Positions 7,318 through 14,817 of a stretch of 18,328 bases of DNA are shown one piece after another. Source of the stretch: Hyphomicrobiales bacterium. Lineage in GTDB: Bacteria > Pseudomonadota > Alphaproteobacteria > Rhizobiales > Beijerinckiaceae. Location of the stretch: positions 1 to 18,328 of the forward strand of contig JAGWKJ010000008.1 of the NCBI GenBank assembly GCA_028865375.1, in the 5' to 3' direction. The position numbers and the translations under genes were made by a program. Numbering within the stretch: the first letter of the stretch is position 1; every line of letters begins with the position of its first letter. The notes under the pieces were generated by a model. It had not been told where the DNA came from. It did not search any database and was given only the letters and a program-made list of their open reading frames with translations.

Positions 7318-7348
7318 CGGCGCGCTCCGTCATCGGCGGAAATTTGCA

Positions 7349-7379
7349 CGAATGGCGGTCCCGCAAAAGCGGTCATTCG
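7349..7379. promoter_or_regulatory. Candidate operator between lactonase and RpiR genes
   Basis: CGAATG (7349-7354) and CATTCG (7374-7379) form an inverted repeat spanning about three helical turns; GCGGTC occurs inside as a direct repeat at 7355-7360 and 7369-7374. It lies in the 170-base divergent gap between the lactonase and RpiR-type genes, a natural place for a shared operator. The arms are short, so chance is possible. Confidence 0.3.
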
Positions 7380-7405
7380 CGAACGGGGCGGCGCGTCGCT
7401 ATAGA
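7376..7405 (+). promoter_or_regulatory. Possible promoter of the RpiR-type regulator
   Basis: TATAGA at 7400-7405 is a good -10 match in a GC-rich region. TTCGCG at 7376-7381, 18 bases upstream, is a weak -35 that overlaps the right arm of the inverted repeat at 7349-7379. The leader to the ATG at 7488 would be about 75 bases. Only the -10 is convincing. Confidence 0.3.
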
Positions 7406-7487
7406 GAGATCGCGTGCGGGGCCATCCCGCGCGCCGATCGGGTCCGCGCCGACGGGTCCCGATCCTTTCCGAATCGAAGGGTCGCCG

Positions 7488-8360
7488 ATGCCGCAAACGC
7501 CGCCGCCGTCCGATTACGAAGGCTTGATCCGGACGATCCACGAGCGCCACGACGGCATGAGCAAGTCCTACAAGCGGATCGCCGTCTACCTGACGCAGAA
7601 CCCCAACGACGTGGCGGTGCTGTCGGTCGGCGCGATCGCGGAGCGCTGCGGCGTCCACGCGTCCAACGTCGTGCGTTTCGCCCAGGCGCTCGGCTACGAC
7701 GGTTTCAAGGCGCTCCAAGTCCCGTTCCAGAAGCGGCTGTCCACCGCGGCGCCGGGTTTCGAGGCCCGCGTCAAGGCGCTGGAAGGCGAGCTCGGCGCGC
7801 GCAAGGACAGGAGCGAGGGCGGGTTCCTGAGGGATCTGGTCGTGCGCGACATCGCCTCGCTGCGGAACCTGCTGTCCGACGTCTCCGCCGCGGACCTCAA
7901 GAAGGCGGTGACGCTGCTGGAAAAGGCGGAGGTCATCTACCTGCTTGGCCAGCTCCGTTCGTCGCCGGTCGCCGAGCTGCTGAGATACGTGCTGACGATG
8001 CTCGGCAAGCGCTGCGTCCTGCTCGACCCGAGCGGCGGCCTCGCCACGCACATGGCGCGCGCGATCCGCAAGACCGATCTCCTGTTCGCGATCTCGTTCC
8101 GTTTCTACGCCAACGAGGTCGTCAACGTCGTCGACGAAACGGCCGGCCGGAACGTGCCCGTGATCGCGATCTCCGACAGCACGCTGTCGCCCGTCGCCAA
8201 GGCCGCCACCGTGCTGTTCGCGGTGCCGGAGCACGAATACACGTTCTCGCGGTCGCTGGCCGCCCCGATGTGCCTCGCGCAGGCGCTGACCGTCGCGTTG
8301 GCGGCGCGATTGCAGAAGAACACGGTGAACCCGAGGATTCCGATCGTCACCGGACAATGA
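7488..8360 (+). CDS. RpiR-family regulator with SIS domain, IolR-like by context
   Basis: Transcriptional regulator that senses a phosphorylated sugar or inositol intermediate. The 290 residues contain an N-terminal RpiR helix-turn-helix (about 20-84, with VGAIAERCGVHASNVVRFAQALGYDGF) and a C-terminal SIS sugar-phosphate isomerase-like domain (about 130-275, opening YLLGQLRSSPVAELL). ATG at 7488 follows GAAGG by seven bases; the long open frame upstream of it is not coding. Alphaproteobacterial inositol genes are commonly governed by an RpiR-type repressor called IolR. Its position between the fucose-like pair and the iol block makes an IolR role plausible, but it could instead serve the SDR/lactonase operon. 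The gene ends 30 bases before the converging hydroxyacid dehydrogenase. Confidence 0.88.
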   Translation: MPQTPPPSDYEGLIRTIHERHDGMSKSYKRIAVYLTQNPNDVAVLSVGAIAERCGVHASNVVRFAQALGYDGFKALQVPFQKRLSTAAPGFEARVKALEGELGARKDRSEGGFLRDLVVRDIASLRNLLSDVSAADLKKAVTLLEKAEVIYLLGQLRSSPVAELLRYVLTMLGKRCVLLDPSGGLATHMARAIRKTDLLFAISFRFYANEVVNVVDETAGRNVPVIAISDSTLSPVAKAATVLFAVPEHEYTFSRSLAAPMCLAQALTVALAARLQKNTVNPRIPIVTGQ

Positions 8361-8390
8361 GGCGACGGACGCTCGCGATGTTCTGGGACC

Positions 8391-9344
8391 TCAGAAGCCC
8401 GCGTTGACCACGAGCGCGGGATCGAGCCGGCCGGCGAAGAAATCGAGCACGTTGCGCACCGAGGAGACCGCCATCCGTTCGGCCGCCTCCCGCGTCAATC
8501 CGGCTATGTGGGGGGAAAGCGTGACCTGATCGAAACCGAGCAGGGGATGGTCCCCGGCGGGCGGCTCGTCGTCGAACACGTCGAGCCCCGCCGCGCCGAC
8601 CCGTCCCGAGGCCAGGGCGGCGGCCAGCGCCGCTTCGTCGACGACGCCGCCGCGCGACGTGTTGACGACGACGAGGCCCGGTTTCACCAGCGCGAATTCC
8701 TCGGCGCCCAAGATCGGCCGGCCCGTCCTGGGCACATGGATCGAGACCACGTCGGCCCATGAGAGCCCTTCGGCGAGCGCGGCGACCGGGGCGGTCGGCC
8801 CTTCGGGCCATCCCCTCGATGCGAGGATCGGGTCGAACGCGCGCACGTCCATGCCGAAGCCCTGCGCCATCCGCGCGAGGTGACGGCCCGAACGCCCGAA
8901 GCCGACGATCAGGAGGTTCTTGCCCGTGATCTCGCCCGCTTGGAGCGCGTTGCGCCAGCCCCAGTTCCCTTCGCGCACCGCGCGGTCGCCACGCACCAGC
9001 CGTTTCGCGCAGGACAGCAAGAGGGTCATCGCGTGTTCGGCGACGGAGAGCGAGTTGACGTCGCCGGCGACGCAAAGCGGGATCTTGCGTTCGTTCAGCG
9101 CCGCGAGGTCCACGGCGTCGTAGCCGACGCCGTGCCGCGACACGATCTTGAGGCGCGACGCGCGGGCGATGGTCGCCGCCGACATCGGCTGGGTGCGGAT
9201 CACCAAGGCGTCGGCGCCGCCGATCGACGGCGCGTAACTCGGTTCGGAGACCTCGTCCACGCATTCGAACGTGAAGCCGTCGCGGCCGTCGAGCAGCGCC
9301 AGGCCGGCGGGATGCAGCTTGCCCGCGATCAGGACGTGGGGCAC
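8391..9344 (-). CDS. D-2-hydroxyacid dehydrogenase (NAD-dependent)
   Basis: Interconverts a 2-oxo acid and a D-2-hydroxy acid using NAD(P)H; cytoplasmic. The 317 residues have the SerA/hydroxypyruvate reductase architecture: an N-terminal flavodoxin-like part with HGVGYDAVD (71-79), Rossmann motif GFGRSG (148-153) with D171 closing beta-2, and catalytic residues R231 (NTSRGGVVDE), E260 (FDDEP) and H279 (SPHIAG). It lacks the extra C-terminal regulatory (ACT) domains of biosynthetic SerA. It starts with GTG one base after the stop of the aldehyde dehydrogenase gene, so the two are surely co-translated. The pair suggests consecutive use on an aldehyde- or keto-acid-type intermediate. Candidate substrates are glyoxylate, hydroxypyruvate or a sugar-derived 2-keto acid; the sequence does not discriminate. 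Confidence 0.87.
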   Translation of the reverse strand: MPHVLIAGKLHPAGLALLDGRDGFTFECVDEVSEPSYAPSIGGADALVIRTQPMSAATIARASRLKIVSRHGVGYDAVDLAALNERKIPLCVAGDVNSLSVAEHAMTLLLSCAKRLVRGDRAVREGNWGWRNALQAGEITGKNLLIVGFGRSGRHLARMAQGFGMDVRAFDPILASRGWPEGPTAPVAALAEGLSWADVVSIHVPRTGRPILGAEEFALVKPGLVVVNTSRGGVVDEAALAAALASGRVGAAGLDVFDDEPPAGDHPLLGFDQVTLSPHIAGLTREAAERMAVSSVRNVLDFFAGRLDPALVVNAGF

Positions 9345-9345
9345 G

Positions 9346-10782
9346 TCAGAACACCACCTGGGCGAGCTTCACGTCGAGATAGTCGCGGATGCCCTCGATG
9401 CCGCCTTCGCGTCCCATGCCGGAAAAGCCGGTGCCGCCGAACGGCGCCTCGGAGGCTGCGAGCGCGAATGAATTGATTCCCACCATGCCGGCCTTCAATT
9501 CCGCCACCGTGCGGCGCGCGCGCGTCGGCGAGCGGGTGAAGGCGTAAGCCGACAGCCCCATGTCGCAGGCGTTGGCGCGCGCGATCGCCTCGTCGTCGGT
9601 GCGGAAGCGCGCGATCGCCGCGATGGGCCCGAAGTTCTCATCGGCCATGACCTTCATGCCGTCGGCGACTTCGGTCAGCACGGTCGGCTCGAAGAAATGC
9701 CCGGCGTTGAAGCCGGCGGCCCGGCGCCCGCCGGAGACCACGCGCGCGCCGTCCCTCACGGCCCCGGCGACGATGCCCTCGATCTCCGCCAGTCGTGCGG
9801 CGCCGATCAGCGGCCCCATGCCGACCGACGGATCGAGGCCGTCGCCGAGCTTGATCGCCCTGGCGCGCGCGACGAAGCCGGCGACGAACCCGTCGTGCAG
9901 GCTCTCGTGCACGAAGAAGCGGTCCGGCGTCACGCAGACCTGCCCCGCGTTGGCGTATTTCGTCGGCACGGCGACGTTCAGCGCCATCTCGAGGTCGGCG
10001 TCCTCATAGACGATCAGCGGCGCGTTGCCGCCGAGCTCCATCGACACCTTCTTCGTCGTTTCCGCCGCGTCGCGGATCATCTGCTGGCCGACGCGGGTCG
10101 ATCCGGTCAGGGAGACCTTCCGCACCGCCTTGGACGCCATGATCGGCGCGTAGGTGGCGGCCGTCGGCCCGACCACGAGGTTGATCGCGCCGGCGGGCAG
10201 GTCGCCGGCGCGACAACAATCGACCATCGTCATCGCCGTGCCGGGCGTGTGCGAAGAGGGGCGCACGATCACCGAACAGCCCGCCGCCAGCGCGGGGGCG
10301 ACCTTGCGGGCGATCAGCGCGGCCGGAAAGTTCCATGCCGTGAAGGCCGCAGCGATTCCGACCGGCTCGTGGACGACCTCGAATCGCCCCCCGGGCACGC
10401 GGCTCTCCACGATGCGGCCGTAGATGCGACGCGCCTCCTCGGCGTACCAGCGGAACTGGTCGACGGCGAGCGCCCATTCGCGTTGGGCCTGCGCGATCGG
10501 CTTGCCGGTCTCGCTGGAGATCATGCGCGCGGCTTCTCCCGCGCGGCGGATCATCTCGTCGGCGATGGCGTGCAGCGCGTCGGCGCGCGCGAAGGCCGGC
10601 GTCGCGCGCCACGCCCTGAAGCCCGCTTCGGCGGCGTGGATCGCTTCCTGCGTATCGGCGACGCCGGCGACGGGCGCCTCGCCCAGCGACGCCCCGGTCG
10701 CCGGGCTGGCGACCGGCGCTTCTGCGCCGTCGGCGGCCCGACGCCATGCGCCGGCGATGAAAAGCCCGAAACGTCGATACAT
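9346..10782 (-). CDS. Aldehyde dehydrogenase, succinate-semialdehyde-dehydrogenase-like
   Basis: Oxidises an aldehyde, probably a semialdehyde, to its acid with NAD(P)+; cytoplasmic. The 478 residues include oxyanion N151 in the TAWNFP motif, K160, general base E249 (MELGG) and nucleophile C283 (GQVCVTPDRF). The cofactor strip reads VRPSSHTP (173-180): arginine replaces the usual lysine, and serine occupies the position where NAD-specific members have glutamate, which agrees with NADP tolerance as in GabD. It lacks the look of methylmalonate-semialdehyde dehydrogenase (IolA), so it is not the canonical last inositol enzyme. ATG at 10782 has GGAGA nine bases upstream. It diverges from iolD across a 177-base gap, which ties it to inositol or polyol catabolism by context. 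Confidence 0.88.
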   Translation of the reverse strand: MYRRFGLFIAGAWRRAADGAEAPVASPATGASLGEAPVAGVADTQEAIHAAEAGFRAWRATPAFARADALHAIADEMIRRAGEAARMISSETGKPIAQAQREWALAVDQFRWYAEEARRIYGRIVESRVPGGRFEVVHEPVGIAAAFTAWNFPAALIARKVAPALAAGCSVIVRPSSHTPGTAMTMVDCCRAGDLPAGAINLVVGPTAATYAPIMASKAVRKVSLTGSTRVGQQMIRDAAETTKKVSMELGGNAPLIVYEDADLEMALNVAVPTKYANAGQVCVTPDRFFVHESLHDGFVAGFVARARAIKLGDGLDPSVGMGPLIGAARLAEIEGIVAGAVRDGARVVSGGRRAAGFNAGHFFEPTVLTEVADGMKVMADENFGPIAAIARFRTDDEAIARANACDMGLSAYAFTRSPTRARRTVAELKAGMVGINSFALAASEAPFGGTGFSGMGREGGIEGIRDYLDVKLAQVVF

Positions 10783-10875
10783 GCGGCTGGATCTCCGATG
10801 GTCCCGGCGGGTCACCCTCGGATCGCCGCCGGCGCGGCGAACCCGGCCGCCGGCCGTTTCCGATCCGATCGTTTC

Positions 10876-10892
10876 GCAATTTTCATTGCAAT
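10876..10892. promoter_or_regulatory. Candidate operator, GCAAT-TTTC-ATTGC palindrome
   Basis: GCAAT (10876-10880) and ATTGC (10885-10889) are inverted around TTTC, and ATTGCAAT (10885-10892) is itself a perfect eight-base palindrome. The element overlaps the -10 of the predicted aldehyde dehydrogenase promoter and sits just upstream of the iolD -35. It could be a site for the RpiR-type regulator. I do not see the GGAA-N6-TTCC motif that I recall for rhizobial IolR in this gap. Confidence 0.4.
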
Positions 10893-10908
10893 ATGTCGTC
10901 GTTGTCAA
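10879..10908 (-). promoter_or_regulatory. Predicted promoter of the aldehyde dehydrogenase operon
   Basis: On the minus strand TTGACA (10908-10903) matches the consensus -35 perfectly, and GAAAAT (10884-10879) follows after 18 bases as a four-of-six -10. The leader would be about 90 bases. The -35 box overlaps the opposite-strand box of the predicted iolD promoter almost completely. Confidence 0.45.
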
Positions 10909-10928
10909 TACACGATGCAAACAATAAT
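10902..10928 (+). promoter_or_regulatory. Predicted promoter of the iolD operon
   Basis: TTGTCA (10902-10907, five of six) and AATAAT (10923-10928, five of six) are separated by a short 15-base spacer in the AT-rich centre of the divergent gap. Transcription would start about 25 bases before the iolD ATG. The short spacer makes it likely to need help or to be weak. Confidence 0.4.
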
Positions 10929-10959
10929 GCTGCACGCGTCCGTCGAGGAGGGAGACCGC

Positions 10960-12831
10960 ATGTCCGGCGCCACGGTTCGCGTCACGATGGCCCAAGCGCT
11001 CGTGCGCTGGCTGACCCGTCAGTTCACCGAGATCGACGGCGTCCGCGTGCCGCTGTTCGCCGGCGTGTTCGGCATCTTCGGCCATGGCAACGTGACCTGT
11101 CTGTCGGAGGCGCTGGAGGCGGCGCAGGACGACCTGCCGACTTGGCGCGGCCAAAACGAACAGTCGATGGCGCTCGCCGCCATCGGTTTCGCCAAGGCCA
11201 AGCGGCGCCGGCAGATCATGGTCGCGACGTCCTCCATCGGACCGGGCGCGCTGAACATGGTGACGGCGGCGGGAACGGCGCACGCCAATCGCCTGCCGGT
11301 GCTGCTGATCGCCGGCGACACCTTCGCCAACAGGCTGCCCGACCCGGTGCTCCAGCAGGTCGAGCATTTCAACGATCCCACGATCACCGTGAACGACGCG
11401 TTCAAGGCCGTGACGCGCCATTGGGACCGGATCATGCACCCGGCGCAAATCCTGCAATCGCTGCCGCAGGCGGTCGCTACGATGCTCGATCCCGCCGATT
11501 GTGGCCCCGCGTTCCTCGCATTGCCGCAGGACGTCCAGGAGCTGGCGTTCGATTACCCCGAGGCCTTCTTCGAGGAGCGTATGTGGTCGGTTCCGCGCCC
11601 GCGCCCGGATCGCCGAAGGCTCGCCGAAGCGGCGGCGCTGCTGATGACGGCCAAGAAACCGATCCTGATCGCGGGGGGCGGCGTGCGTTATTCGCTCGCC
11701 GAGACGGCGGTCGGGGAATTCGCCTTGAAGCACGGCATACCGATCGTCGAGACCATCGCCGGCAAGGGTGGCCTGACCCACCACCATCCCGCCCATGCGG
11801 GGCCGATCGGCATCGTCGGCTCGACGTCGGCAAACGCGCTGGCGGCCGAGGCGGACGTGATCCTCGCGGTAGGCACGCGCCTGCAGGACTTCACGACCGG
11901 CTCGTGGACGGCGTTCGGCGCCGACGCGAAGTTCATCTCGATCAACGCGGGGCGGTTCGACGCGACGAAGCACCGCGCGCTCGCGGTGGTCGGTGACGCG
12001 CTGGAGACGGTGAAGGAGCTCGACGCGGCCTTGGGCGCGTGGCGCGTCGATCCCGCGCACATGGCGCGCGCGAAGGCGCTGTTCGGGGACTGGAACGCCC
12101 TGCTCGACGGGCGCCAGGCGCCGGGCAACGCGGCGGTCCCCACCTATGCGCAGGTCGTCAGCCTCGTGAACGCGGCGGCGGGCGACAACGACACGCTGAT
12201 CTCGGCGGCCGGCGGGCTGCCCGGCGAAGTGGCGAAGGGCTGGCGCGTCAAGGCGCCCAACACGTTCGACCTCGAATTCGGTTTCTCCTGCATGGGTTAC
12301 GAGATCGCCGCCGGCTGGGGCCATGCGATGGCCAATGCCGGCCCCGGCTGCCTCGGCGGCACGCCGATCGTGATGGTGGGCGACGGCACCTACATGATGA
12401 TGAACTCTGACGTGCATTCGACGGTGCTCGCCGGGCACAAGATGATCGTCATCGTCTGCGACAACGGCGGCTACGCGGTGATCGACCGCTTGCAACGCGC
12501 CAAGGGCGTGCCGGGCTTCAACAACCTGCTCGTCGATTGCCGCGTGAAAAATCCGGAGGCGCCGTTGCACGTCGATTTCGCCAAGCACGCCGAATCGATG
12601 GGCGCCGCTGCGCGGCATTGCGAGACCCTCGCCGAATTCGCCGCCGCGCTGCACTGGGCCAAGGGCAACGACCGCACGACCGTGCTCTCCATCGCGACCG
12701 ATCCCCATTCCTGGGTTCCCGGCGACGCCGACTGGGACGTCGGCGTGCCGGAGGTGTCGTCGCGCGATACGGTCCGGGCCGCGCGCAAACAGCAGGAAGA
12801 GATCCGCGCCAAGCGGCGCCTGGGAGTCTGA
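10960..12831 (+). CDS. iolD: 3D-(3,5/4)-trihydroxycyclohexane-1,2-dione hydrolase
   Basis: Thiamine-diphosphate enzyme that opens the ring of the diketone made by IolE, giving 5-deoxyglucuronate, the third step of myo-inositol catabolism; cytoplasmic. The 623 residues show the acetolactate-synthase fold. The N-terminal pyrimidine-binding domain carries the activating glutamate E67 in RGQNEQSMA, a central domain spans roughly 215-365, and the C-terminal diphosphate-binding domain has MVGDGTYMMMNS (472-483) with DNGG (501-504) about 27 residues on. Length is normal for IolD. Upstream in-frame ATGs at 10915 and 10927 exist, but the GAGGAGGGAG sequence just before 10960 fixes the start. It leads a four-gene operon and is followed after six bases by iolE. 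Confidence 0.95.
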   Translation: MSGATVRVTMAQALVRWLTRQFTEIDGVRVPLFAGVFGIFGHGNVTCLSEALEAAQDDLPTWRGQNEQSMALAAIGFAKAKRRRQIMVATSSIGPGALNMVTAAGTAHANRLPVLLIAGDTFANRLPDPVLQQVEHFNDPTITVNDAFKAVTRHWDRIMHPAQILQSLPQAVATMLDPADCGPAFLALPQDVQELAFDYPEAFFEERMWSVPRPRPDRRRLAEAAALLMTAKKPILIAGGGVRYSLAETAVGEFALKHGIPIVETIAGKGGLTHHHPAHAGPIGIVGSTSANALAAEADVILAVGTRLQDFTTGSWTAFGADAKFISINAGRFDATKHRALAVVGDALETVKELDAALGAWRVDPAHMARAKALFGDWNALLDGRQAPGNAAVPTYAQVVSLVNAAAGDNDTLISAAGGLPGEVAKGWRVKAPNTFDLEFGFSCMGYEIAAGWGHAMANAGPGCLGGTPIVMVGDGTYMMMNSDVHSTVLAGHKMIVIVCDNGGYAVIDRLQRAKGVPGFNNLLVDCRVKNPEAPLHVDFAKHAESMGAAARHCETLAEFAAALHWAKGNDRTTVLSIATDPHSWVPGDADWDVGVPEVSSRDTVRAARKQQEEIRAKRRLGV

Positions 12832-12837
12832 CGGGCC

Positions 12838-13737
12838 ATGAAAGCCAAACTCGGAATCGCGCCCATCGCCTGGTGGAACGACGACCTCGCCGAACTCTCC
12901 GACGACGTGAGCCTCGACGAATGCCTGCGGCAGGCGAGCGTCGCCGGCTTCACCGGCATGGAGACCGGCCGCCGCTTCCCGATGGACATGGGCGAGCTGG
13001 GTCCCATCCTCGCCCGCCACGGCGTCTCCGTGTGCGGCGGCTGGTTCTCCGGCCGGCTGCTCGACGGCGACATCGAGCGCGAGAAAGACCGCGTCCGCGC
13101 GCAGCTCGACTTCTTCGTCGCCGCAAAGGCGCCCTGCATCGTCTATGGCGAGACCGCCCGTTCGATCCAGGGCGTGCGCGCCGCGCCGCTCTCGACCAAG
13201 CCGAAGCTCTCCGAGGGCGAGATGAAGGCCTACGGTCGCAAGATGACCGCGTTCGCCGAATGGTGCGCCGGCGAGGGCATGCCGATCGCCTACCATCACC
13301 ACATGGCCGCGGCGATCGAGACCGAGGCCGAGCTCGACGCGCTGGTGGCCAATTCGGGCGAGGCGCTGCCGCTGCTGTTCGACGCCGGCCACATGGCTTT
13401 CGCCGGCGGCGACGTGCTGCGCGTGATCGACAAGCACCACGGGCGCATCGGCCACGTGCACACGAAGGACATCCGGCGCGCCGTCGTCGACGGGCTCGAT
13501 CGTTCGCGCGAAAGCTTCCTCGACGCGGTGGTCAAGGGCGCCTTCACCGTGCCCGGCGACGGCTCGCTCGATTTCGCCGCCATCGTCGGCCGTCTCGCTT
13601 CGCACGGATACGAGGGATGGTTCGTGGTCGAGGCCGAGCAGGACCCCAAGATCAACCCGCCGCTCGCCATGGCGACGAAGGGGCACGCGGAACTGCTGCG
13701 CGTGATGGCGCTGGCGGGATACGAGGTCGTGCGCTGA
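12838..13737 (+). CDS. iolE: Inosose dehydratase (2-keto-myo-inositol dehydratase)
   Basis: Removes water from 2-keto-myo-inositol to give the cyclohexane-1,2-dione substrate of IolD, the second step of inositol breakdown; cytoplasmic. The 299 residues form an AP-endonuclease-2-type TIM barrel. Metal-binding-type motifs are YHHHM (152-156), DAGHM (182-186), HVHTKD (206-211) and EAEQDP (265-270), and the opening GIAPIAWWNDD is characteristic of IolE. The ATG lies six bases after the iolD stop, with GGGAG inside the end of iolD serving as ribosome site, so the two are translated together. In many rhizobia iolE is followed by iolB; here an inositol dehydrogenase gene follows instead. Identity is secure. 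Confidence 0.94.
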   Translation: MKAKLGIAPIAWWNDDLAELSDDVSLDECLRQASVAGFTGMETGRRFPMDMGELGPILARHGVSVCGGWFSGRLLDGDIEREKDRVRAQLDFFVAAKAPCIVYGETARSIQGVRAAPLSTKPKLSEGEMKAYGRKMTAFAEWCAGEGMPIAYHHHMAAAIETEAELDALVANSGEALPLLFDAGHMAFAGGDVLRVIDKHHGRIGHVHTKDIRRAVVDGLDRSRESFLDAVVKGAFTVPGDGSLDFAAIVGRLASHGYEGWFVVEAEQDPKINPPLAMATKGHAELLRVMALAGYEVVR

Positions 13738-13768
13738 GCGGCCGCGCCGCAAATCGGGGAAACGAAGC

Positions 13769-14743
13769 ATGAGTCTCGGCATCGGCGTCATCGGAACGGG
13801 CGTGATGGGGTCCGAACACGCGCGCCTCGCCGCGCGCGAGATCCCCGGCGCGCACCTGGCGGGCGTGTTCGACGCCGACGCCGGACGCGCGCGGGCGGCG
13901 GCCGCGGGCGCGACCGTTTTTCCCGATCCTCGAGCCTTGATCGCGTCGGACCGGGTCGGCGCGGTCGTCATCGCCTCGCCCGACGGGACCCATGCCGAAC
14001 TTGCCTTGGCCTGCCTCGAGGCCGGCAAGCCTGCGCTGTGCGAAAAGCCGCTGGCGTCCACGACGGCGGAGGCCCTTCGGGTGGTCGAGGCGGAAGTCGC
14101 CTCGAAGCGCAGGTCGATCCAAGTCGGTTACATGCGCCGGTTCGATCCCGGTTATCTGGAGATGAAACGGATCAAGGACACCGGCGGAATCGGCGCACCG
14201 ACGCTGCTGCACAACGTGCATCGCAACGTGCGGGCGCCGGAATGGTTCACGGGCCCGATGGCGGTGACCAACTCGTTCGTTCACGAGATCGACGTCAGCC
14301 GCTGGCTGACCGGATCGGAAATGGTCTCCGCCCGCGTGGAAGCGGGCCCGGGCGGCGATCCCTTGATGATCACGATGCGGACGGATCGCGGCGAGATCGT
14401 CTCGACCGAAGTCCACATGAACGCGGCCTATGGCTACCACGTCCACGCGGAAATGGTCGGGCGCGAAGGCACGGTCGCGCTGGCGCCGCCGTCGCTCGTC
14501 TCGCGGAACAAGGAGGGCGCCGGCGGCATCGTCTATCCGGACGATTGGGTGCCGCGTTTCGCGGACGCCAATCGCCGGCAGATGACCGAATGGGTCCGCG
14601 CCGCGGCTGCGGGAACGCCGGTCGGCGCGAGCGCCTGGGACGGTTACGTCGCCTCCGCGATCGCCGAGCAGGTCGCCGCGGGAATGGCGGGGGACCGACC
14701 GACGGCGCTGAGCGTTCCGGCGCGCCCCTCGCTTTACGGTTGA
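13769..14743 (+). CDS. iolG: Inositol 2-dehydrogenase-type Gfo/Idh/MocA oxidoreductase
   Basis: Probably oxidises myo-inositol to 2-keto-myo-inositol with NAD+, the entry step for the upstream IolE and IolD; cytoplasmic. The 324 residues begin with Rossmann motif GTGVMG (9-14). The family lysine is K93 in CEKPL, followed by GYMRRFD (120-126) and NSFVHEIDVSRWL (168-180), which is an inositol-dehydrogenase-like active-site segment with H172. By eye the position four before this histidine, an aspartate in the Lys-Asp-His triad of Bacillus IolG, is N168. That could reflect a subgroup with altered specificity. The ATG at 13769 follows GGGGA by eight bases, 31 bases after iolE. Scyllo- or chiro-inositol are alternative substrates; the symbol rests on context as much as on sequence. 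Confidence 0.82.
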   Translation: MSLGIGVIGTGVMGSEHARLAAREIPGAHLAGVFDADAGRARAAAAGATVFPDPRALIASDRVGAVVIASPDGTHAELALACLEAGKPALCEKPLASTTAEALRVVEAEVASKRRSIQVGYMRRFDPGYLEMKRIKDTGGIGAPTLLHNVHRNVRAPEWFTGPMAVTNSFVHEIDVSRWLTGSEMVSARVEAGPGGDPLMITMRTDRGEIVSTEVHMNAAYGYHVHAEMVGREGTVALAPPSLVSRNKEGAGGIVYPDDWVPRFADANRRQMTEWVRAAAAGTPVGASAWDGYVASAIAEQVAAGMAGDRPTALSVPARPSLYG

Positions 14744-14746
14744 ACG

Positions 14747-14773
14747 CGGCGGCGCGGCCCGGGCGGGCCGCCG
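14747..14773 (+). promoter_or_regulatory. GC-rich hairpin between iolG and the second oxidoreductase
   Basis: GCGGCCC (14754-14760) pairs with GGGCCGC (14765-14771) around GGGC; alternatively CGGCGGC (14747-14753) pairs with GCCGCCG (14767-14773). It starts just after the iolG stop within a 74-base gap. No T-tract follows, so full termination is unlikely; it may reduce expression of the last gene. Confidence 0.4.
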
Positions 14774-14817
14774 TCGGTCTCGCTCGCGTCCATCGAGGCG
14801 CGCAACGGAGAGGTGCG

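Noticed and set aside
7029..7487. In-frame upstream extension of the RpiR gene
   Set aside because: It overlaps the lactonase gene on the other strand and is arginine-rich without similarity; ATG at 7488 has a ribosome site and matches family length.
9697..10959. Upstream in-frame extension of iolD
   Set aside because: It is antisense to the aldehyde dehydrogenase. The conserved IolD N-terminus and the GAGGAGGGAG site place the start at 10960.
10783..14061. Long minus-strand extension in frame with the aldehyde dehydrogenase
   Set aside because: The true start at 10782 has a ribosome site; the upstream open frame is antisense to iolD, iolE and iolG and shows no domain.
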